Assembly (NCBI RefSeq): GCF_023824195.1
Contig: NZ_CP085444.1
Location: forward strand, 62,505-126,504
From: Priestia megaterium
Lineage (GTDB): Bacteria > Bacillota > Bacilli > Bacillales > Bacillaceae_H
DNA: 64,000 nucleotides
Reading direction: 5' to 3'
This document shows, in pieces, positions 34,600-42,861 of the stretch. The notes below the pieces were generated by a model. That model searched no databases and was not told the DNA's origin. It saw nothing but the letters and a program-made list of their open reading frames with translations. Every line of letters begins with the position of its first letter. The first letter of the stretch is position 1. The position numbers and the translations under genes are program-made.

Positions 34600-35754
34600 A
34601 TGGGAATTTTATATTTAGATCATTGTGCTACAACTCCTTGTCACAAAGAAGTTATGGAAGTTATGCTAAAATATTTCAATTCAGAATTTGGAAATCCGTC
34701 TTCCTTGCATTTTTACGGAAAAAAAGCTTTACATGCAGTCAATAATGCCTCTCGACAAGTTGCTGAGATTATTGGTGCTCATACTGAAGAAATAACTTTC
34801 ACTTCTGGTGCCACAGAGAGCAATAATCTCTTTTTATTAGGATTATATGAATGGTTAAACAGAGTTAATGGAAACATTATTCTATGTCCCATAGACCACA
34901 AATCTACCTTGGAAGTGGGAAAAGAACTTCAGAGGCGTGGAATTGATGTAAGGTACGGAAGAGTGGATGCCAAAGGACAAATAGATATAAATTTCCTAAT
35001 GGATTTAATAGATCAAAATACCAAGTTATTAAGCATATCTCTTGTTAATTCAGAATTAGGCGTGATTCAAGATATAAAGACATTATCTAGCATTTGTAAT
35101 GCTAAAAATATCCTACTACATGTAGATGCTGTACAAGCAATAGGTAAGATACCTGTTGACGTAAAGAAAATGAAAGTAGATGCTTTATCTTTATCAGGTC
35201 ATAAAATTTACGGACCGAAGGGAATAGGTGCACTATTTATTGATAGATCTGTTAAACATTTGGTTAAACCATTAATGTTTGGCGGAGGACAGGACGTTCT
35301 TCGAAGTGGTACACTGCCCACTCCTCTTATTGTTGGATTAGGACATGCCTGTAGTTTAGCTCAAAAGCAAATAGATGAGCATCATACTAAGGTAATAAAT
35401 TTACGACAAGCTTTTATTAAGGCTTTACGAGAAGAGTTGGTAACGTTTGAGTTTAATAATGATATCTCAATTAGTATTCCGCATGTTCTTAATATAAGGA
35501 TACCAAATGTTAGTTCAGAAACTTTGGTTTTAGGGCTAGGGGATGTTGCGATTTCCTCAGGATCAGCCTGTAATTCAAATAGTTTAGAGCCTTCCTATGT
35601 ACTTACTTCTATAGGATTAAGTGAAGAAGAAGCAAATAATTCTATAAGAATTTGTTTGAGCCCGGATTTAACAAATGAACAAATAAAAACAGCTGTCAAA
35701 ATTTTAGGTAAAAAAATTAAAAATATAACACAATTGCAAGGAGAATTTGTATGA
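34600..35754 (+). CDS. Cysteine desulfurase (NifS/IscS-type)
   Basis: 384 aa, full length. LYLDHCATTPCHKEVMEVM opens the fold, FTSGATESNNLFLLG is the PLP phosphate region, HVDAVQAIGKI follows, the PLP lysine lies in SLSGHKIYGPKG near residue 205, and the catalytic cysteine in SSGSACNSNSLEPSYVL near 325. It converts L-cysteine to L-alanine plus an enzyme-bound persulfide. No IscU or tRNA-thiolation gene is adjacent, so the sulfur, or the alanine, may go to the pathway here. The 3' end overlaps the next start (ATGA-type). Confidence 0.92.
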   Translation: MGILYLDHCATTPCHKEVMEVMLKYFNSEFGNPSSLHFYGKKALHAVNNASRQVAEIIGAHTEEITFTSGATESNNLFLLGLYEWLNRVNGNIILCPIDHKSTLEVGKELQRRGIDVRYGRVDAKGQIDINFLMDLIDQNTKLLSISLVNSELGVIQDIKTLSSICNAKNILLHVDAVQAIGKIPVDVKKMKVDALSLSGHKIYGPKGIGALFIDRSVKHLVKPLMFGGGQDVLRSGTLPTPLIVGLGHACSLAQKQIDEHHTKVINLRQAFIKALREELVTFEFNNDISISIPHVLNIRIPNVSSETLVLGLGDVAISSGSACNSNSLEPSYVLTSIGLSEEEANNSIRICLSPDLTNEQIKTAVKILGKKIKNITQLQGEFV

Positions 35755-36680
35755 AGGTTATAGTTCTAGCAGGCGGTGATTCTTCTGAAAAAGAAATCTC
35801 ACTAAGGACCGGTGAGTGTGTTTATAACACTTTAATAGAACTTGGTTATCAGGTGGAAATGTGTTCAATTACCACTTTTAAAGATGTATTAAATTTAGAA
35901 ATAGGGGATAATACTTTAATCTTCAATGCTTTACATGGTGGTTTTGGCGAAGATGGAACTTTACAGTCATACCTATCTTATCTTAATTTACCCTATAACG
36001 GTGCAAACGCACTAGCTAGTTCGATAGGTATGAATAAAGAGGTGACTAAAAAATTAGCAAGTACAATAGGTATTTCAATTCCTAAGAGTATGTTAATTAC
36101 AAAAACAAGCATTTTAAGTTATGAGAAAGTGAAATATGTTTTGGGATCTAAATTTGTTCTGAAGCCTTTGTCTCAAGGGTGCAGCGTGGGTTTATATTAT
36201 GTAACTTCTAAAGAAGAGTACGACACTTTTATACCACAGGCATTAGAAATTGAGGAAAGTGTCATTTTAGAAGAATTTATTACAGGCATCGAGATTACGG
36301 TAGGAATGCTAGGAGAGGAGATCCTTCCTCTTGTGGAAATTAAACATAACCATGATTTATTTGACTATGAAAGTAAATTTACTCCTGGAATGTCCCGATT
36401 TATCGAATGTGAATTACCGGAAAAAATGCAAAAAAATATTCAAAAACAGTCTAAAGAATTCTTTAATTTATTAGATATAACAGATTACGCTCGATTAGAT
36501 TTTATTGTAGATGAGTCCGGGAAAGCATATTTATTAGAATTAAATACTCTGCCTGGCTTGAATACCAGTAGTCTTTATCCTGTAGCTTGTAAATTCATGA
36601 TGTTAGATTATAAAGAAATGATGCAGCGATTGGTTCAATTAATTGCGATAAAAAAAGGTCATACGCAAAGTGTCGGCTAA
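35751..36680 (+). CDS. D-alanine--D-alanine ligase-type ATP-grasp enzyme
   Basis: 309 aa, the DdlB length. Family motifs: GGDSSEKEISLRTG (the E15-type Glu), ALHGGFGEDGTLQSYLS, KPLSQGCSVGLYYV, FDYESKFTPG (lid tyrosine), ARLDFIVDESGKAYLLELN and LNTLPGLNTSSLYP. All catalytic residues seem present, so it should join D-Ala to D-Ala or to a related D-amino acid. Being inside the island together with an alanine racemase, it could be a resistance copy, as in the D-cycloserine cluster, or the step that makes a dipeptide product. Its stop codon lies in the loop of a terminator. Confidence 0.9.
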   Translation: MKVIVLAGGDSSEKEISLRTGECVYNTLIELGYQVEMCSITTFKDVLNLEIGDNTLIFNALHGGFGEDGTLQSYLSYLNLPYNGANALASSIGMNKEVTKKLASTIGISIPKSMLITKTSILSYEKVKYVLGSKFVLKPLSQGCSVGLYYVTSKEEYDTFIPQALEIEESVILEEFITGIEITVGMLGEEILPLVEIKHNHDLFDYESKFTPGMSRFIECELPEKMQKNIQKQSKEFFNLLDITDYARLDFIVDESGKAYLLELNTLPGLNTSSLYPVACKFMMLDYKEMMQRLVQLIAIKKGHTQSVG

Positions 36681-36693
36681 AGCCGACATTTTT
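36671..36693 (+). terminator. Terminator closing the tRNA-Cys/ddl operon
   Basis: TGTCGGC-TAAA-GCCGACA-TTTTT; the TAA stop of the ddl gene is the loop. Confidence 0.75.
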
Positions 36694-36782
36694 CGCGTGC
36701 TTGTAATTTTTTTTGAATACTATATAGGTATAAACAACTAATTTATTTATAAAAAATTCTTAGACAGGTAAAAGAGGCGGAT

Positions 36783-37700
36783 ATGGATACCAAAATTTAT
36801 GATATAATAAAACAGGTATTAGATAGAAATATTTTGGATGAAAAGTTAAAAAAATACATATGTAATTGCATGTTAAAAAAACAAAGTGAAGGTTTTTTAT
36901 TTAGTCAACTCATAGAAATACATTATAAGTTATTTGGCGGGGATTCTGAAGGTGAAATAATTAATATTTCTGCAGCTCTTGAATGCTTACTTTTATCCTT
37001 AGATATAATTGACGATATACAAGATGAAGACGATATAAGTTCATCATTATTTGATATGGAAAATGCAAATCTCTTAAATGTTTCTACATTACTTATGTTC
37101 ATTTCTCAACAGTTATTAAATGAATGTAGTTCTCCGTTCAAAAAAAATATAACGACTTATTATACAACTTTAACTATGAGAGGAATTGAAGGACAACATT
37201 TAGACATAAATAATGTGTTGGCAGATGAAAATAATTACATAGATATGGTAGGGAAGAAATCAGGTTCTTTTACTGCTTTAGCTGCATTAATAGGTACTGC
37301 TTTAGCTACTGACGTATATCCATACAGCTCAATTTTAGATTATTCTATAGATATAGGGATCGCTAGTCAATTGCTCAATGATGCAATTGATATTCAAAGA
37401 ATAGAAGAAAAAAACGATATTTTCAAAAAAAAGATTACGTTACCTATAATTTTTATATTAGGTCATCCTAACTCTAAATTAAAACTGCTTAAATCGTATG
37501 TTAATGAAGAAATCAATTATGACAATTTACTTCTGCAAAAACAGACTTTACTCCAGGAAATTACAGACTCTAAGGCAATAGAATATACTATGCTCCAAAG
37601 AGAATTTTATTTACAGCGAGCCCTTAACACTATTGAATCTATTAATTTTCCAAGACCTGAACTTAAACCTAAACTTATAGAATTTGTGAAAGGAAGATAA
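36783..37700 (+). CDS. comQ: ComQ-like isoprenyl transferase
   Basis: 305 aa of the polyprenyl synthetase superfamily. The first aspartate-rich motif is LDIIDDIQDEDD near residues 73-84; the second is reduced to LNDAIDIQ near 200, the ComQ pattern rather than a chain-elongating DDxxD. MRGIEGQHLDI is also typical. ComQ attaches a geranyl or farnesyl group to the tryptophan of ComX and helps its release. GAGGCGG precedes the ATG. The comX start lies 3 nt after this stop, so the order is comQ-comX-comP-comA as in B. subtilis. Confidence 0.9.
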   Translation: MDTKIYDIIKQVLDRNILDEKLKKYICNCMLKKQSEGFLFSQLIEIHYKLFGGDSEGEIINISAALECLLLSLDIIDDIQDEDDISSSLFDMENANLLNVSTLLMFISQQLLNECSSPFKKNITTYYTTLTMRGIEGQHLDINNVLADENNYIDMVGKKSGSFTALAALIGTALATDVYPYSSILDYSIDIGIASQLLNDAIDIQRIEEKNDIFKKKITLPIIFILGHPNSKLKLLKSYVNEEINYDNLLLQKQTLLQEITDSKAIEYTMLQREFYLQRALNTIESINFPRPELKPKLIEFVKGR

Positions 37701-37702
37701 AC

Positions 37703-37870
37703 ATGAAAGAATTACTGTACTATTTAAGTGAAAATCCTGATATTCTGGAGTTAGTGAAAGAAGGAAAAGCGAGTTTAATTTTCAATTCCGATTTAGGCAT
37801 TAAAGTAGAAACTATAATTGACATTTTAATTAATAATTCAGTTGATATAACAGCGAGTTATTGGAAATAG
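37703..37870 (+). CDS. comX: ComX pre-pheromone (55 aa)
   Basis: The short frame between comQ and comP encodes MKELLYYLSENPDILELVKE at the N-terminus, GKASLIF next, and TASYWK at the C-terminus. The first part matches the ComX leader pattern (LIxYL..NPE.L..L..G.A.LI). The single Trp54, penultimate, is the expected isoprenylation site; the active peptide would be a short C-terminal fragment containing ASYWK. AAAGGAAG lies 6-7 nt upstream. Trp closer to the end than in many ComX types implies a distinct pherotype. Confidence 0.88.
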   Translation: MKELLYYLSENPDILELVKEGKASLIFNSDLGIKVETIIDILINNSVDITASYWK

Positions 37871-37888
37871 GTACTAACCATTTAATAG

Positions 37889-37925
37889 AACAAGCGATTA
37901 GAAACTTTCTAGTCGCTTGTTTTAT
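37889..37925 (+). terminator. Hairpin between comX and comP
   Basis: AACAAGCGA and TCGCTTGTT arms with an inner TTAGAA/TTCTAG stem, then TTTTATC. It probably attenuates read-through so that pheromone is made in excess over receptor. Confidence 0.6.
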
Positions 37926-37944
37926 CAGTAAGTGAGGAAAATAT

Positions 37945-40224
37945 ATGGAAAAAAGACACTATGTTTTGATAATAACATGTTTGATATATTCACTGATATT
38001 TACTTACTTTGGAAAAATAATTATAAATCAACCTTATATAGGAGTTGAACTTAATAAAAAAGAAGGAGTTTTGTTCGTTGAAAAAATATATGCAAATAGT
38101 TGGGGGGAACAATACTTAAAAAAGGGTGATATCATTGTTACTAAACATTATAAGGGTTTAGATAATCTTGAAGGTATGAAGAATTTAACAATTTATAGAG
38201 GTAAGGAAATTTTAAATTTTAAAGTTAGTTACCATAAGCTTCCTGATCAAATTCTTTTTCAAATAGTCATTCCTTTTATTTTCTTATTTATTTGTTTAAC
38301 ATTTAGTATCATCTTGCTTCTACGAGGAAAATGGAATAAACCTAAAATGTATACAATTTGTTTCTTTCTAGTGGTATCTTTAGGCTACTTAAGTGCTAGT
38401 GGTTCGTCTAGAGAGGATTTTATTTCACGATTTATTAGTGGTCTTTGTTTATCGATCGTACCATACTTGTTAGTTCATCTTTTGTATCAGTATTTTAAAA
38501 AATCAGATATTAAAGCTTTGACTACTGTTAGCTTATATTTAGCATATACATTATGTTTATTCATAGGCATTTTAGAATTCTTTCCTTTGACGTCATCATT
38601 TAAAAATTACATATCTTCAATACAGTTATTTATTTTTGGTATTGGAACTTTTTATTTAATTACTATTATTTTTAGTTACTATAATAAATTAAAAAGCCTG
38701 AAAGATGGGCCAATTATTCGTATAATTTTAATTAGTCTTATGGTATCTTTTTTACCCATTATTTTATTTTATATTTTACCAATTGTGATTTTTCATCATA
38801 CGCTCTTGAGTGCAGAAATAGCTATTTCTTCAATGATGGTATTGCCTTTTTCCCTATTTTATCTGAATTTTAAAAGTGTTTACTTTGACGTGGACTTCTT
38901 GATACAAAGAATAAAATATTATTCTTTAGCATCTATATTATTTGTTTTAATAATTTTACTATTTAGCATCAATGTCAAAAATAATTTTACTTCCCTGTTT
39001 TTATTTGGATTGCTATTACTTGTATGTTTTAATATTCTATTGTTTTTTTATGGGAACTTGCAGCTTATTTTTAATAAAAACAGTAAATTTAATTACCAAG
39101 ATAGTTTGTACAATTTCACCAGAAAATCTAAAAAAATATTAAGTTTTCAAGATTTAATTTATTTTATTGAAAAAGAAGTTAAAGTTGGATTGAGAATACC
39201 TCAGATTGTTCCTTTTAAATTAAGCAAAGAAAATGGGACTTGCACTGACTTAACTTTGGACTGTAAATACATAAATATTCTCTATAATAATGTGTTAGAT
39301 TTAGAAAAAAACAAAAAACTCTTTGATAAAGTTATAGATGTACATAATGAATTGTATTTAGTTCTTGGTGAAGAGAATAATGAATTTGTTGTCTTATACA
39401 TTGATCGCTCTCATACAAAAGTAAAACTTAATATTCAAGAAAAAAAATGGCTTAATACCCTTATGTATTATGCTAATATTATTTTTGAAAATCTAAAGAA
39501 AGTAGATGCCTTACTTTTAGAAATTGAGAATTTAAAAAGAGACAAAACTTATTACCCCTACTGGATGGCGCAATTGTTTTGTCGGATTTCCGAAAAAGAA
39601 CGTGCAAATTTAGCTAATGATATTCATGATAATATCTTACAGGATCAATTATTGTTGTATAGAAAATTTGAAGAAATAGCAAATGATAAAAATTTGGTCA
39701 GCAATTTAACCCAATCAGATATTACATTTTTTAGAGAAATGATCCTAGATAATATTTACTTAATCCGAGAAACTTGTAACCATTTAAAGCCTGCTTTTTT
39801 AAAGGAATTAGGGATTGTAGAAGCTTTAAAAAATTTGATTGATAAGATTCAATTGCACTCCAATTTCGAAATTGAATATTACTTTGATGAATTAGAGTGT
39901 TTAGATGACGAAACCTCTATAAATTTGTATCGAATTATTCAAGAGTTACTAAATAATGCTATTAAGCATTCTGAAGCCACTAAGGTTATTATAACCCTAC
40001 AGCGCCAGGAACCAATGGTCTGTCTAAACTACAGGGATAATGGGATAGGGTTTAATAACGAAAATAAAAATAAGGTAAATAAAACTATAGGATTATCCAG
40101 TATTAAAGAAAGAGCACATGCTTTAAAAGGCAGCGTTACTTTTACTTCGACCCCTAAAAAAGGTTTACAAGTTTCAGTTTCATTCAGTCTAGATAACCTT
40201 CCCGAGATAGGAGTAACTGTATGA
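37945..40224 (+). CDS. comP: ComP-like pheromone receptor histidine kinase
   Basis: 759 aa. One N-terminal helix is followed by an external PDZ-like segment (GVELNKKEGVLFVEKIYANS to DIIVTKHYKG, residues 30-90), then about seven more helices to residue 350, a cytosolic linker, a HisKA_3 domain with phospho-acceptor His561 in LANDIHDNILQDQ, and an HATPase with ELLNNAIKHSEATKV near 665 and the DNGIGFN box. This is the ComP architecture. The external and membrane part is the likely binding site of modified ComX. It overlaps comA by 4 bp. Confidence 0.9.
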   Translation: MEKRHYVLIITCLIYSLIFTYFGKIIINQPYIGVELNKKEGVLFVEKIYANSWGEQYLKKGDIIVTKHYKGLDNLEGMKNLTIYRGKEILNFKVSYHKLPDQILFQIVIPFIFLFICLTFSIILLLRGKWNKPKMYTICFFLVVSLGYLSASGSSREDFISRFISGLCLSIVPYLLVHLLYQYFKKSDIKALTTVSLYLAYTLCLFIGILEFFPLTSSFKNYISSIQLFIFGIGTFYLITIIFSYYNKLKSLKDGPIIRIILISLMVSFLPIILFYILPIVIFHHTLLSAEIAISSMMVLPFSLFYLNFKSVYFDVDFLIQRIKYYSLASILFVLIILLFSINVKNNFTSLFLFGLLLLVCFNILLFFYGNLQLIFNKNSKFNYQDSLYNFTRKSKKILSFQDLIYFIEKEVKVGLRIPQIVPFKLSKENGTCTDLTLDCKYINILYNNVLDLEKNKKLFDKVIDVHNELYLVLGEENNEFVVLYIDRSHTKVKLNIQEKKWLNTLMYYANIIFENLKKVDALLLEIENLKRDKTYYPYWMAQLFCRISEKERANLANDIHDNILQDQLLLYRKFEEIANDKNLVSNLTQSDITFFREMILDNIYLIRETCNHLKPAFLKELGIVEALKNLIDKIQLHSNFEIEYYFDELECLDDETSINLYRIIQELLNNAIKHSEATKVIITLQRQEPMVCLNYRDNGIGFNNENKNKVNKTIGLSSIKERAHALKGSVTFTSTPKKGLQVSVSFSLDNLPEIGVTV

Positions 40225-40874
40225 TTAATATTTTGATTGTTGACGACCATCCAGCAGTAGCACAAGGTACAAAGTTTATTTTAGAGCAAAATGGAAAAGT
40301 CAAAGCTCATATAATTAATGATCCATTTGAAGTCTTGGAAAATATAAGTGAAAATGAATATGATATCGTCATATTAGATCTCCATATGCCGGGATTAAAT
40401 GGCATTGATTTAGCAAAATTAATTAATCAAAAGTCAAAGGCAAAGATAATTATATATACAGGTTACGACGTAGAAAATTATTTTAATTTATTAATTGAAT
40501 CAGGAGTAATAGGGTTTGTGAGTAAAGCATCTTCCGCGAACGGCTTAATAAATGCTGTAAATGGTGCATTAAATGATGAAGCAGTTATCCCTGTTACTTT
40601 GTTAAGACAGCTTAGGAGAACCTCTTTAAAAATTCAAGGAGATCAAATGAACATCGACGTAACTATAAATGAAGAAGAACAAACTATACTAATAGAAATC
40701 GAAAAAGGTTCGACAAATAGGGAAATATCTCAAAAGTTACATGTTAGCCAAAGAACAATTGAGCATAGGCTAACAAGTATATTTCAAAAACTCAATGTTA
40801 ATTCTCGGGTTCAAGCAGTTCTAAAAGCTAAAGAACTAGGCCTAATCCCTAGTAATAAAACAATAAACTTATAA
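40221..40874 (+). CDS. comA: ComA-like LuxR-type response regulator
   Basis: 217 aa. Receiver domain with DD at 8-9, phospho-acceptor Asp53 in VILDLHMPGLNG and Lys in FVSKASS; C-terminal LuxR helix-turn-helix with GSTNREISQKLHVSQRTIEH. In B. subtilis ComA activates srfA and related genes through palindromic boxes. Here the nearest candidate target is the operon starting about 130 nt downstream, which has an inverted repeat at 40924-40948. Followed by a terminator. Confidence 0.9.
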   Translation: MINILIVDDHPAVAQGTKFILEQNGKVKAHIINDPFEVLENISENEYDIVILDLHMPGLNGIDLAKLINQKSKAKIIIYTGYDVENYFNLLIESGVIGFVSKASSANGLINAVNGALNDEAVIPVTLLRQLRRTSLKIQGDQMNIDVTINEEEQTILIEIEKGSTNREISQKLHVSQRTIEHRLTSIFQKLNVNSRVQAVLKAKELGLIPSNKTINL

Positions 40875-40906
40875 ACCTTCCTTCTGAAAAAGGGAGGTTT
40901 TTTTTT
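40873..40906 (+). terminator. comA terminator
   Basis: AAACCTTCC and GGGAGGTTT arms with TTTTTT after the comA stop. Confidence 0.75.
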
Positions 40907-40923
40907 ACGAAAAATATTTGTGT

Positions 40924-40948
40924 ATTGCCGAAATAGAAATGCGGTAAT
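40924..40948. promoter_or_regulatory. Candidate ComA-type operator
   Basis: ATTGCCG-N11-CGGTAAT is an inverted repeat with one mismatch. It recalls the ComA box half-sites TTGCGG/CCGCAA, but the spacer is 11 rather than 4. It lies just upstream of a weak TTGTAA/TAACAT promoter and the acpS operon. The functional link is inference. Confidence 0.35.
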
Positions 40949-41014
40949 AATTGTAAAATTTTTATGTAAAATTAACATGTGTTTATGAATTTGAAGGAAG
41001 GAGCTTGAGTTTAT

Positions 41015-41404
41015 ATAGATAATAAAATTGGCACAGATATTATTGAAATTAATAAAATTAAGGAATCAGTAAATGCTTTCGGTGATAAGTACTTAAAAAA
41101 AATATTTACAACTAAAGAAATCCAATACTGTATGAAATACAAAAAAAACTATGCTCAGCATCTAGCTGCTAGATTTGCTGCGAAAGAGGCAGTAATTAAA
41201 ATTTTAGAGCCTCTAAATGAAGTTATTCACTTCAAAGATATAGAAATAGTAAGGTATTCCAACGGTTCATGTAAGGTTGAGCTTCATGGAAATGCAAAAA
41301 AATTAGCCATGGAGAGAAATATAAATTATACATCAGTTAGTCTAAGTCATGAAGAGAAATATGCAATAGCTATGGTTTTAGTAAGTACATATAAAAAGGA
41401 GTAA
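41015..41404 (+). CDS. Holo-ACP synthase (AcpS-type), 5' end irregular
   Basis: AcpS motifs are intact: IGTDIIEINKI (Mg-binding Asp) and ARFAAKEAVIKIL (catalytic Glu/Lys), then VSLSHEEKYAIAMVLV. It transfers 4'-phosphopantetheine to carrier proteins, here surely the next gene. The conserved IGTDIIE lies upstream of the first ATG (41132), so ATG 41132 cannot be the true start. In frame only non-standard starts exist (ATA 41015, ATT 41027). A TTG at 41005 with AAGGAAGG upstream is one base out of frame; deleting one base in TTTATATAGAT would give a normal AcpS. Either a recent 1-base frameshift, a sequencing error or a rare start codon. Confidence 0.7.
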   Translation: MDNKIGTDIIEINKIKESVNAFGDKYLKKIFTTKEIQYCMKYKKNYAQHLAARFAAKEAVIKILEPLNEVIHFKDIEIVRYSNGSCKVELHGNAKKLAMERNINYTSVSLSHEEKYAIAMVLVSTYKKE

Positions 41405-41408
41405 AAAT

Positions 41409-41651
41409 ATGAAAGAAAAAATCATAAAAATATTAGATAAATACGGAAGATTAGTAATTGAGACTAAAGATTTAAAAGATAATACGGATTTATATGAGGT
41501 TGGGTTATCATCTCACGCTAGTGTAAATATATTACTTTCATTAGAAAATGAATTTGATATTGAGTTTCCTGATGACGTTTTAAACAAGAAAATGTTTTCT
41601 TCAATTAATAATTTAATAGAAGCTGTTGAATCAGTTACTGCAGTTAAATAG
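41409..41651 (+). CDS. Acyl (aminoacyl) carrier protein
   Basis: 80 aa, acidic, four-helix carrier protein. The phosphopantetheine site is in DLYEVGLSSHASVNILLSLE (Ser35 likely), the GLSS variant instead of the usual GxDSL. This variant is typical of carrier proteins that partner aaRS-like amino acid:[carrier protein] ligases, as encoded two genes downstream. EFDIEFPDDVL forms the helix II-III region. It starts 4 nt after acpS, so the two are probably translationally coupled. Confidence 0.88.
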   Translation: MKEKIIKILDKYGRLVIETKDLKDNTDLYEVGLSSHASVNILLSLENEFDIEFPDDVLNKKMFSSINNLIEAVESVTAVK

Positions 41652-41663
41652 GAGGATATTTTA

Positions 41664-42839
41664 ATGCTTCTTCAAAAAAACAGTAAAGCTTATGTGTTGG
41701 AAAACTTAGAAGAAATCACTAAGGTGATGGGGCAATTTGCCGATGAGGTTGATAAAGAATGCAGATTTCCTATTGAAGCAATAAATAAAATGAAGGAGTA
41801 TCATTTATTAGGAGCCTATATTCCTACAGATTTTGGTGGATTAGGTTGCTCAATTGAAGAGTTGGTTCAGATTGCAAAGTTACTTGGCAAGTATTGTGCC
41901 TCATCTGCGATGATTTGGGCTATGCATCAAATTCAGTTAATTTGTCTTGTACACCATCATGAAGAAAATGAGGCAGTAAAAAAGTACCTTACCAAGGCAG
42001 CCGATTATCAATATCTTATTGCTTCCATAACTTCAGAAGTCGGCACAGGGGGAGACATTAGTAGAAGTATCTGTGGAATTGAATGGAAGGAAGAGTATTC
42101 TAAGTTATCTAAGAAAGCTTCCGTTATCTCTTATGGTAAATACGCTGATGCTTATTTAGTTACAGCAAGAAAAGGAATAAATGCTAGTGAAACAGATCAA
42201 CTACTTGTTTTGTGTGAACGGACAAATATAATTTCTGAACAAACAACGGAATGGGATACGCTGGGAATGAGAGGAACATGTAGTCCTGGATTCAATATTG
42301 AGGCTATCTTTCCTAATGATTTTGTACTTAACTTGCCATTTAAAGATATAGCAATACAATCTATGGTACCTGTTACACATATTTTATGGGCTGCTGTTTG
42401 GTATGGAGTTGCGGAAGCTGCTTTAGAAAAAGCACGAAATATGCATAAAAGAAACTATAAGCAACACTTAAAAGCCGGGCTTGCTACTTCCACTAATTAT
42501 GACCTAGTTGACTTGCAAAATAAGTTGTCACTTTTTAAAAACAACTTGCAAATTCATACACATAAATACCAAGAAATAAGCAAAAATTTAGACAGTAAAT
42601 CTAATGAATTATATGAGATAGACTATTCTTTAGAAATAAACACCTTAAAGATTACTTCTTCAGAGATAGCTTTGGAAATTGTACAAAAATCTTTATTTAT
42701 TTGCGGAATTTTAGGTTACTTAAATAATACTCCTTCAAGTTTAGGAAGAAGTATTAGGGATATTATGTCTTCGATTGTGATGATAAATAATGATCGTTTA
42801 TATGCCACGAACTCATCTTTATTATTATTATTAAAATAG
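41664..42839 (+). CDS. Acyl-CoA dehydrogenase-like flavoprotein
   Basis: 391 aa of the acyl-CoA dehydrogenase superfamily: N-terminal helical domain (LLGAYIPTDFGGLGCSIEEL), SSAMIWAMHQIQL, a beta-domain ending in TEWDTLGMRGTCSPGF, and a C-terminal helical domain. FAD-dependent. With a carrier protein and an amino acid ligase next door, it most likely oxidises a carrier-bound aminoacyl group (alpha-beta or C-N) rather than a CoA ester. AGGAGG precedes the ATG. The substrate is inference. Confidence 0.85.
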   Translation: MLLQKNSKAYVLENLEEITKVMGQFADEVDKECRFPIEAINKMKEYHLLGAYIPTDFGGLGCSIEELVQIAKLLGKYCASSAMIWAMHQIQLICLVHHHEENEAVKKYLTKAADYQYLIASITSEVGTGGDISRSICGIEWKEEYSKLSKKASVISYGKYADAYLVTARKGINASETDQLLVLCERTNIISEQTTEWDTLGMRGTCSPGFNIEAIFPNDFVLNLPFKDIAIQSMVPVTHILWAAVWYGVAEAALEKARNMHKRNYKQHLKAGLATSTNYDLVDLQNKLSLFKNNLQIHTHKYQEISKNLDSKSNELYEIDYSLEINTLKITSSEIALEIVQKSLFICGILGYLNNTPSSLGRSIRDIMSSIVMINNDRLYATNSSLLLLLK

Positions 42840-42861
42840 CCTATAGTGAGGGAAACTATTC

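Noticed and set aside
36783..37700. Terpene biosynthesis from the polyprenyl-synthetase-like gene
   Set aside because: The degenerate second Asp motif and the adjacent comX, comP and comA identify it as ComQ.
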